From assembly GCA_017380995.1 (NCBI GenBank), contig JAFOCY010000062.1, forward strand, positions 1 to 5,830: DNA of 5,830 bases. The letters run 5' to 3'. The notes beneath the pieces were generated by a model. That model worked only from the letters and a program-made list of their open reading frames with translations, did no database searches and was not told the DNA's origin. Positions 1 to 5,021 of the stretch are shown here, piece by piece. Position 1 is the stretch's first letter. Every line of letters starts with the position of its first letter. Origin of the DNA: Oscillibacter sp. GTDB lineage: Bacteria > Bacillota > Clostridia > Oscillospirales > Oscillospiraceae. The translations under genes and the position numbers were made by a program.

Positions 1-1
1 G

Positions 2-562
2 CGCGCGGAGGTGGAGGAGGAACTGATGACGGTTCACCGCTCCTTCACCGTGGCATCCGCCATTATGAGCAGCGAAGCTCTGGAGCAGGCCCTGCTTTAT
101 CCCAAACAAAGCGTGGAGCTGACTGCCACGACAAGGAACGTCATGTCTGTCAGCGTCCCGGTCTATGAGACCCATACCAGGACCGGCTCTGATGCCGACA
201 TCTATCCTTACGGTTTTGCCGCCACCTCCGGTGAGCTGGATACGGCGGTGGAAGCTTTGGGAAAGGTCCTTCCCAAGCTTTTGCGGCTGGCGGAGATCGA
301 AAAGTCCGCCCAGCTCATGGCGGAGGAGATCGAAAAGACCCGCCGCCGGGTCAATGCCTTGGAGTACGTGGTCATCCCTCAGACCCAGGAGGCCATTCGG
401 TATATCACCATGAAGCTGGATGAGCAGGAAAGGGCCACCGTGATCCGCCTGATGAAGGTGAAGAGTATGATCCTGGAGCAGGCTTTGGAGGAGCGCCGGG
501 GCGAGACAGAAAAGGCCGTCAACGCTTTTGCGCCTTGGGACCCCAACGCCATCAAGACCTGA
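2..562 (+). CDS. atpD: V-type ATP synthase subunit D, 5' end cut by window edge
   Basis: This is the central-stalk subunit D of the V-type (A/V) ATP synthase. It forms the rotor shaft linking the catalytic A3B3 head to the membrane ring, on the cytoplasmic face. The frame is open from base 2 and codes for 186 visible residues. About 50 N-terminal residues seem to be missing, judged against remembered Enterococcus NtpD, where the ELR..IE segment sits near residue 50. The clearest family signature is the C-terminal helix: LPKLLRLAEIEKSAQLMAEE, then IEKTRRRVNALEYVVIPQ, then IRYITMKLDEQERA and RLMKVKSM. The middle holds the globular insert with YPYGFAATSGELD. The C-terminal tail after KVKSM, ending PWDPNAIKT, is longer than in Enterococcus NtpD. 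The GTG at 11 is probably internal and not the start, because RAEVEEEL is ordinary family sequence. The following terminator suggests this is the last gene of the ATPase operon. Confidence 0.93.
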   Translation, partial: RAEVEEELMTVHRSFTVASAIMSSEALEQALLYPKQSVELTATTRNVMSVSVPVYETHTRTGSDADIYPYGFAATSGELDTAVEALGKVLPKLLRLAEIEKSAQLMAEEIEKTRRRVNALEYVVIPQTQEAIRYITMKLDEQERATVIRLMKVKSMILEQALEERRGETEKAVNAFAPWDPNAIKT

Positions 563-565
563 GAC

Positions 566-594
566 AAAACGCCGCCTTCCCAGGCGGCGTTTTT
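566..594 (+). terminator. Intrinsic terminator after atpD
   Basis: The stem ACGCCGCCT (569-577) pairs perfectly with AGGCGGCGT (582-590) around a 4-nt TCCC loop. A-U pairs at 566-568/591-593 extend it, and a run of five T (590-594) follows. It begins four bases after the atpD stop codon, so it closes the ATPase operon and isolates it from the two-component genes downstream. Confidence 0.9.
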
Positions 595-598
595 GCTA

Positions 599-627
599 TT
601 GTTCCCCGGAATGTTCTGGAGTATAAT
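599..627 (+). promoter_or_regulatory. Sigma-A type promoter for the kinase/regulator operon
   Basis: There is a perfect -10 box TATAAT at 622-627. A weak -35, TTGTTC at 599-604, lies 17 bp upstream and matches TTGACA at three of six positions. The expected transcript start is near 634, giving a leader of about 36 nt before the ATG at 670. The -35 lies immediately after the T-run of the atpD terminator, so the promoter is packed directly behind the previous operon. The poor -35 may mean low or regulated expression. Confidence 0.65.
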
Positions 628-655
628 GAAACAAACACGCCCTATGAGCCTTCAA

Positions 656-661
656 AAGGAG
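656..661 (+). promoter_or_regulatory. Ribosome binding site that sets the kinase start
   Basis: AAGGAG lies 8 nt before the ATG at 670. The reading frame stays open upstream to 535, but only this ATG has a good Shine-Dalgarno sequence. It also lies downstream of the perfect -10 box, so the start is placed here. Confidence 0.8.
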
Positions 662-669
662 AAAACACG

Positions 670-1953
670 ATGAATTGGAAAGATTGGCATCCCGGCCCCT
701 GGCAAAGAAAGCTTTTGGTAGGCGGCCTTGTGGCCCTGATGGGACAGCTTTACCTCTCCCTTTGGGCGGAGGGCTTTCGTGTTTCCACCGCCGTGGTACT
801 CTATCCCATCCTCCTGATGACCCTGATTCGGGAGAGCCACCGCCCGGATACCGGCGTGGTGACAGGCCTTTGTGTGATGGGGTTCCGTGTGCTGCTGGAC
901 CTGATTCAGGGGATGGATCTTGCCGCGGCGGTGCTGCTGGAGGTCCCGGGCGGCGTGTTTTACTTTGTCTATGAGGGGATGCTGTGCCTGACCGTACGGG
1001 ACCGGCGCTCTGCTGACTGGCTCTGGCCCAAGCTGATCGGCTGCGATCTTACGGCCAATATCGTGAATCTGGCTCTCTCCAGCCGTTTGCGTTTCCTGGC
1101 AGCGCCGGGAGAGCTGCTGGGCCTTTTGGTGCTGGCTGTGGGGCGGGGGACCCTGGCCTGGGGGATCCTGTTCCTTGGGAAGCGCTACCGGGCACTGCTC
1201 CTTCAACAGGAGCATGAGGAGCGCTACCGCCGCCTTTTTCTGATGACGGCTGAGCTGAAAAATGAGCTTTATTTTCTGAAAAAGAATGCCGAAGATATCG
1301 AGGCTGTGATGTCCAGCGCCTACCGGCTCTATGAGAGGCTGGGGGAGGAGGACGAGGAGTCCAAGGCGCTGGCTCTGAGCGTTGCCCGGGATGTCCATGA
1401 AGTGAAGAAGGACAATCTGCGCATTATCCGGGGATTGGAGCAGGTGGTCACGGAGTCCTATGACAAAGAGACCATGCCGCTTAAGGACATTTTGAATATT
1501 CTGGAGCGCTCCACCCGCCAGCTTCTGGGCGCCCAACGGGCGGAGATCCGTCTGGAGTGCCGGCTGGAGGGAGATATCCCTGTGAAGGAGCACTATCCGG
1601 TGCTCTCGGTGCTGAAAAACCTGGTGACCAACGCAGTGGAAGCCATCCAGAGTGGGCCTGGCCGGGGTATCGTTCGGGTGGAATGCCGCTTGGATGATGA
1701 GATTTTGACACTTGTGGTCACGGATGACGGTCCCGGAATTACCGAGCGGGGCATGAAGAATCTTTTTCAGGTGGGCTACTCCACCAAGTTTGATCCCGGC
1801 ACCGGCAATATCAACCGTGGTGTGGGGCTTCCTGCTGTGCAGCATATCGTGGAGAGTCTTGGCGGAAGCGTCTGCGTGAAATCTGAGGTGAAAAAGGGCG
1901 CCTGCTTTACCGTTGCCCTGCCGCTGAAGAATGTTGTAGGAGGGGATGTATGA
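670..1953 (+). CDS. Membrane sensor histidine kinase, GlnK (YcbA)-like
   Basis: The 427-residue protein is a polytopic membrane histidine kinase, the probable partner of the regulator that follows. Residues about 13-170 form some five or six hydrophobic segments with short loops and no sizeable extracellular domain. A charged, probably coiled-coil region follows (about 171-260). The likely phosphoacceptor is His243 in DVHEVKKDNLRIIRG, a HExKKD-type box rather than the usual SHELRTP. The GHKL ATPase domain is complete: N box LKNLVTNAVEA (Asn321), G1 box TDDGPGI (352-356), F box NLFQVGYSTK, and G2 box NRGVGLPAV (Gly384, Gly386). The stop overlaps the next start as ATGA (1950-1953), implying translational coupling. 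Pairing with a YcbB-domain regulator points to the B. subtilis GlnK-GlnL family, which responds to glutamine there. The ligand here is an inference. The symbol is left blank because glnK also names a PII protein. Confidence 0.88.
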   Translation: MNWKDWHPGPWQRKLLVGGLVALMGQLYLSLWAEGFRVSTAVVLYPILLMTLIRESHRPDTGVVTGLCVMGFRVLLDLIQGMDLAAAVLLEVPGGVFYFVYEGMLCLTVRDRRSADWLWPKLIGCDLTANIVNLALSSRLRFLAAPGELLGLLVLAVGRGTLAWGILFLGKRYRALLLQQEHEERYRRLFLMTAELKNELYFLKKNAEDIEAVMSSAYRLYERLGEEDEESKALALSVARDVHEVKKDNLRIIRGLEQVVTESYDKETMPLKDILNILERSTRQLLGAQRAEIRLECRLEGDIPVKEHYPVLSVLKNLVTNAVEAIQSGPGRGIVRVECRLDDEILTLVVTDDGPGITERGMKNLFQVGYSTKFDPGTGNINRGVGLPAVQHIVESLGGSVCVKSEVKKGACFTVALPLKNVVGGDV

Positions 1954-2786
1954 GGATATATATCGTTGAAGACGACATCAGTGTGATCAGCATCCTGGAG
2001 GATATCGTGGAGCGGGAGGGCCTTGGCTCTCTTGTGGGCGACACGACAGAGGGAGAACCAGACCTGGAACACATCCTGGCCGTGGATCCGGACCTGGTTC
2101 TCATCGACCTTCTCATGCCCGGGAAGGACGGAATCCAGGTGGTGCGGGAGCTGCGGGAGCGAGGAAGCCAGGCAAAGTTTATCATGATCTCCCAGGTCTC
2201 CTCCAAAGAGATGATTGCCAAGGCCTATACAGCCGGTGTGGAGTTTTTTATCCAGAAGCCCATCAACCTGATCGAAGTGCGCAATGTGATCCGCAGCGTT
2301 TCCAAACAGATTGAAAATGAGCGGGCGCTGAAGGCGATCCAGTCTGTGTTCGCATCCCGGGAAACGGCCACGGCACCTCGGGATCCCCAGGACCGCCAGC
2401 GCCGCAGGATCAAGTATATCCTCAGCCAGTTGGGAATGGCGGGAGAGAAGGGGGCCCAGGACATTACGAAAATGTGCCTGTATCTTCTGGAAAAAGGGCA
2501 GACGGCATCCCAGGTGGGCGTGAGCGCCCTTTGCGCGGCCCTCTCCGATGGGCCCCGGACTATGGAGCAGCGGGCCCGCCGGGCAGTTGAAAAGGGAATG
2601 AGCCATATTGCAAGTCTCGGCGTGGAGGATTACAACAATGAGCTGTTTGTCCGCTATGCCGCGCGGCTATTTTCCTTCCCGGAGGTGCGGCGGGAAATGT
2701 CCTATCATCAGGGAAAAGGCGCGGGCGGAAAGGTGAATCTGAAGATCTTTTTGGATGGTCTGTTGGTTCTGATTGAAGAAGAATGA
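1950..2786 (+). CDS. Response regulator with YcbB DNA-binding domain, GlnL-like
   Basis: The 278-residue cytoplasmic transcription regulator starts at an ATG with AGGAGG (1938-1943) 6 nt upstream, inside the end of the kinase gene. The receiver domain (1-120) has acidic Asp8/Asp9, phosphoacceptor Asp53 in LIDLLMPGKDG, switch residues Ser81 and Phe100, and Lys103-Pro104 in FFIQKPIN. The phrase KFIMISQVSSKEMI and the QKPIN motif are characteristic of the B. subtilis GlnL (YcbB) group. A helical linker (about 105-133) leads to a C-terminal YcbB-type output domain (about 150-278) that begins RRRIKYILSQLGMAGEKGAQ. This domain is not an OmpR, NarL, LytTR or Fis type. In B. subtilis GlnL activates the glsA-glnT glutamine-use operon. 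Here the next gene is gltS, the obvious candidate target. All key receiver residues are present. Confidence 0.9.
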   Translation: MRIYIVEDDISVISILEDIVEREGLGSLVGDTTEGEPDLEHILAVDPDLVLIDLLMPGKDGIQVVRELRERGSQAKFIMISQVSSKEMIAKAYTAGVEFFIQKPINLIEVRNVIRSVSKQIENERALKAIQSVFASRETATAPRDPQDRQRRRIKYILSQLGMAGEKGAQDITKMCLYLLEKGQTASQVGVSALCAALSDGPRTMEQRARRAVEKGMSHIASLGVEDYNNELFVRYAARLFSFPEVRREMSYHQGKGAGGKVNLKIFLDGLLVLIEEE

Positions 2787-2834
2787 TGCAAAAAATAGCT
2801 GACTGCAAGCTTGCGCAGTCAGCTATTTTTTGCA
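2787..2834 (+). terminator. 20-bp perfect inverted repeat, terminator after regulator
   Basis: The left arm (2787-2806, TGCAAAAAATAGCTGACTGC) is perfectly complementary to the right arm (2815-2834) around an 8-nt loop. The right arm carries six T (2826-2831) and the left arm six A (2790-2795), so the hairpin is symmetrical and could terminate in both directions. It starts directly after the regulator's TGA and separates the two-component operon from gltS. Confidence 0.88.
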
Positions 2835-2910
2835 AGAATAGAATCATTTGTATGCAAAATGCCTAAATCAGGAAAGGGTAGCTTGGGCGTTTCGTGGAAG
2901 TTAAAATTCG

Positions 2911-2938
2911 GTGTGAAGGATTTTGAAGGAATTTGATG
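2911..2938 (+). promoter_or_regulatory. Three 10-bp-phased direct repeats, candidate regulator operator for gltS
   Basis: Three consecutive decamers share a core: GTGTGAAGGA (2911-2920), TTTTGAAGGA (2921-2930) and ATTTGATGCG (2931-2940, matching through about 2938). The second and third can be read as TTTTGA-N4-ATTTGA. From memory, the B. subtilis GlnL operator is a direct repeat of TTTTGT separated by 4 bp, which is the same 10-bp period with a near-identical core. The array lies about 80 bp upstream of the gltS start, downstream of the regulator's terminator. Assigning it to the adjacent YcbB-type regulator is an inference. Part of the similarity could come from the GAAGGA core resembling a ribosome binding site. 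Confidence 0.5.
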
Positions 2939-2953
2939 CGTCTTCTTTATCAT
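2923..2953 (+). promoter_or_regulatory. Weak candidate promoter for gltS
   Basis: TTGAAG (2923-2928, four of six matches to TTGACA) lies 19 bp upstream of TATCAT (2948-2953, five of six to TATAAT). The spacer is longer than the optimum, as is common at activator-dependent promoters. The -35 lies inside the direct repeats, as expected for an activator touching RNA polymerase. Transcription would start near 2960. An alternative TAAAAT at 2902-2907 has no convincing -35. Confidence 0.35.
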
Positions 2954-2968
2954 TTGTTCATAAAGGAT

Positions 2969-2991
2969 GCTTCGCCGGGCTCCGGAGAAGC
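2969..2991 (+). promoter_or_regulatory. Small hairpin in the gltS leader
   Basis: GCTTC (2969-2973) pairs with GAAGC (2987-2991). Inside it, after one G/A mismatch, CCGG (2975-2978) pairs with CCGG (2982-2985) around a 3-nt loop. It lies just upstream of the gltS ribosome binding site and has no T-run, so it is not a terminator. It could affect mRNA stability or ribosome access, or be incidental. Confidence 0.3.
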
Positions 2992-3007
2992 TGAGCAACG
3001 AGAGAAA

Positions 3008-3012
3008 AGGAG
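3008..3012 (+). promoter_or_regulatory. gltS: Ribosome binding site that sets the gltS start
   Basis: AGGAG, within a longer purine run (3001-3014), sits 7 nt before the ATG at 3020. It favours that ATG over in-frame starts at 2933 and 2936, which would add 28-29 residues of charged sequence not expected in the family. Confidence 0.8.
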
Positions 3013-3019
3013 AGTTTTC

Positions 3020-4201
3020 ATGGAAATCACTTTGGATCTTTACCAGACGACAGGTCTTGCAATGCTGTTGTATGCCCTGGGCTCTTACCTGGTGAAAAAG
3101 GTCAACTTCCTCCGCATTTGCTGCATCCCCGCTCCTGTGGTGGGCGGTGTGCTGTTTGCCGTTTTGAATCTGATCCTGCACCAGACCGGCGCGATGTTTA
3201 TCACCTTTGATACCACCCTCCAGTCCATCTTCATGGTCTGGTTCTTTACCAGCGTTGGCTACAATGCCAGCTTCAAGGTGCTCAAGAAGAGCGCTTTGCC
3301 TGTCTTTATTTTCCTGGCTGTCGTTGCCACGATGCAGGCCCTGCAGAATGTGGTGGGCGTGGGTCTTGCAGGTGTATTTGGTCTGGATGCCCGTCTGGGT
3401 CTTTGTATGGGATCTATCCCCCTGGTGGGAGGCCACGGCACGGCAGCTTCCTGGGGCCCTCTGCTGGAGAAGCTGGGCTGCGCCAGTGCAAGCGTTGTCT
3501 CCGTTGCCGCCGCCACCTACGGTTTGGTGGCCGGCTCTTTGATGGGAGGCCCTGTTGCCAAGTCCCTCATTACCAAGCACGGTCTCAAGTCTACTGCCAA
3601 GGCTGAGGTGGTGGCTGAGGAGAAGCACCTGGTGGATCCGGACATCTATGCCAAGAATCTCATGACCTCCTTCGTGCTGCTGATCGCTGCTGCCGGCGTT
3701 GGTATGTATGTAACGAAATTTATTGAGCAGTTCATCACCCTGCCTGCTTACATCGGTCCCATGATCATTGCCATCATCGTGCGCAACCTGGCTGACAGCA
3801 AGAACGTGGAGCTGCCTCTGGATGCCATTGATGCTTCCGCCAACGTTTGCCTGTCTATCTTCCTGTCCCTGGCGCTGATGACGCTGAAGCTCTGGGAGCT
3901 GATCGACCTGGCACTGCCCATGATCGCCATTCTCGCGCTGGAGACCGTGATGATGTTCTGCCTTGCCAGATTCCTGGTTTTCCGCATCATGGGTTCTGAC
4001 TATGACGCCGCCGTCCTGGTTTCCGGTTTCTGCGGATTTGGTATGGGCGCTACTCCCAACGCCATGGCCAACATGCAGTCCATCACTCAGAAGTTTGGTC
4101 CTTCTCCCAAGGCTTTCCTCATCGTTCCCATCGTGGGCGGTATGTTCTGTGACCTGACCAACACCGCCATCCTGACGGTCTTTATGAAGTTCCTTGGATA
4201 A
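3020..4201 (+). CDS. gltS: Sodium/glutamate symporter GltS
   Basis: The 393-residue inner membrane carrier imports glutamate with sodium ions, close in length to E. coli GltS (about 400). It is hydrophobic throughout, with two inverted halves. Each half carries a conserved glycine-rich re-entrant motif: GGHGTAASWG at 137-146, and GFGMGATPNAMANM at 339-352 followed by PKAFLIVPIVGG. A charged central loop (about 181-213) links the halves. The start at MEITLDLYQTTGLAMLLYAL matches the usual family N terminus, which begins shortly before the first membrane helix. The gene has its own control region and lies just downstream of the GlnKL-like pair, suggesting regulation by it. Its five arginine codons include no CGG, which the kinase gene uses often. 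This hints at high expression, though the sample is small. Substrate choice (glutamate versus related dicarboxylates) cannot be proved from sequence. Confidence 0.94.
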   Translation: MEITLDLYQTTGLAMLLYALGSYLVKKVNFLRICCIPAPVVGGVLFAVLNLILHQTGAMFITFDTTLQSIFMVWFFTSVGYNASFKVLKKSALPVFIFLAVVATMQALQNVVGVGLAGVFGLDARLGLCMGSIPLVGGHGTAASWGPLLEKLGCASASVVSVAAATYGLVAGSLMGGPVAKSLITKHGLKSTAKAEVVAEEKHLVDPDIYAKNLMTSFVLLIAAAGVGMYVTKFIEQFITLPAYIGPMIIAIIVRNLADSKNVELPLDAIDASANVCLSIFLSLALMTLKLWELIDLALPMIAILALETVMMFCLARFLVFRIMGSDYDAAVLVSGFCGFGMGATPNAMANMQSITQKFGPSPKAFLIVPIVGGMFCDLTNTAILTVFMKFLG

Positions 4202-4247
4202 GACCCCACGTTGCTTACAAAGGAATGACAAACAACTCCCCTCCATA

Positions 4248-4289
4248 AAGAAGGAACGCCGCAGGCAACAGCCTGCGGCGTTCCTTCTT
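4248..4289. terminator. Shared hairpin between convergent gltS and kdpE-like genes
   Basis: A 19-bp perfect stem pairs 4248-4266 with 4271-4289 around the loop AACA. It is GC-rich near the loop (GCCGCAGGC) and purine/pyrimidine-rich at the base. It sits 46 bases after the gltS stop and 27 bases beyond the stop of the convergent regulator, so it can serve both. The T-tract is short and broken on both strands (TTCCTTCTT on plus, then TTTAT on the other), so it may work less cleanly than the other two terminators. Confidence 0.8.
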
Positions 4290-4316
4290 GGGTTTATCAG
4301 AAAAAAGCCAACGGAT

Positions 4317-5021
4317 TTATTCCTCCGCCATGCGGTAGCCCACGCCGGCTTCCGTAAAGATATACTGAGGCTCGGCGGGATTTTTTTCGATTTTGCGGCG
4401 AATATTGGCCATATTGACACGAAGGATCTGGTTGTCGGAGTCTGCCCGGGGACCCCAGAGCTCCTTCATGATGTAGGCATAGGTCAATACCTTTCCGGAG
4501 AACTTGCCCAGAAGGGCAACGATCCGGAATTCATTGACTGTCAAATGGACGTTCTCGCCACCCAGCAGGACCTGGTGCTTATTGTAGTCGATGACCAGGT
4601 CGCCTACCGTATAGGTGCCCTGACGGGCGATCTCACTGTTCTCGGAGGTGGTGCGGGTGTGGCGGATGGCCGTGCGGACCCGGGCCAGCAACTCATCGGT
4701 GCCAAAGGGTTTGGTCAGGTAGTCGTCCGCTCCCAGGTCCAGAGCCTCCACCTTGTCTCTTTCATGGGTGCGGGCGGAGACCACCACCACTGGCAGGCTG
4801 GACCAGGTCCGGAGTTCCCTCAGGATCTCCAGACCATCCATATCGGGAAGACCCAGATCCAAAATCACAACATCCGGACAATAGGAGGAGATCATGGACA
4901 GCGCCTCCTTACCGGAGTGGGCCTCCATAGGATCATAGCCGTTGTTGGAAAGGGTAGAGGAGATGAAGTGGGAAATGCTCTTTTCATCCTCCACCACCAG
5001 GATCTTTTCTCGGATTTTCAT
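4317..5021 (-). CDS. kdpE: KdpE-like OmpR-family response regulator
   Basis: This 234-residue cytoplasmic DNA-binding regulator has a receiver domain (about 6-120) with Glu11/Asp12, phosphoacceptor Asp55 in ILDLGLPDMDG, Ser82, Tyr101 and Lys104-Pro105 in DDYLTKPFG. A winged-helix output domain follows (about 138-231): HLTVNEFRIVALL, VLTYAYIMKELWGP, LRVNMANIRRKIE and FTEAGVGYRM. The order and wording closely follow E. coli KdpE, including the WGP motif and the ARP/AEP segment before the wing. The ATG at 5021 is chosen because AAGGAGGT lies 6 nt upstream (5028-5035) and the protein then begins as KdpE does. It overlaps the kinase stop by ATGA (5018-5021). Orthology to kdpE is by family resemblance only. 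No kdpFABC potassium pump is in the window, so it may control another potassium or stress target. Confidence 0.88.
   Translation of the reverse strand: MKIREKILVVEDEKSISHFISSTLSNNGYDPMEAHSGKEALSMISSYCPDVVILDLGLPDMDGLEILRELRTWSSLPVVVVSARTHERDKVEALDLGADDYLTKPFGTDELLARVRTAIRHTRTTSENSEIARQGTYTVGDLVIDYNKHQVLLGGENVHLTVNEFRIVALLGKFSGKVLTYAYIMKELWGPRADSDNQILRVNMANIRRKIEKNPAEPQYIFTEAGVGYRMAEE

Noticed and set aside
535..669. Possible 45-residue N-terminal extension of the histidine kinase
   Set aside because: It would start inside atpD, run through the terminator and lie mostly upstream of the promoter. It has no ribosome binding site, whereas the ATG at 670 has one.
652..1845. Long minus-strand open frame (397 residues) opposite the kinase gene
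   Set aside because: It is a low-complexity His/Gln/Pro-rich translation with no recognisable domain. The plus frame has complete kinase motifs, so this is a GC-driven shadow.
2846..2860. Imperfect inverted repeat around ATTTGTATGCAAAAT
   Set aside because: The arms are short and mismatched in an AT-rich gap. It is within what chance would give, and it lies far from the candidate promoter.
2902..2907. TAAAAT as the gltS -10 box
   Set aside because: It matches five of six bases but has no acceptable -35 at 16-19 bp, and the phased repeats would then lie downstream of it. The element at 2923-2953 is slightly better placed.
2819..4420. Long minus-strand open frame (533 residues) opposite gltS
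   Set aside because: The translation is rich in His, Gln, Gly and Asp with no membrane or catalytic pattern, spans both hairpins, and lies opposite a clear GltS.
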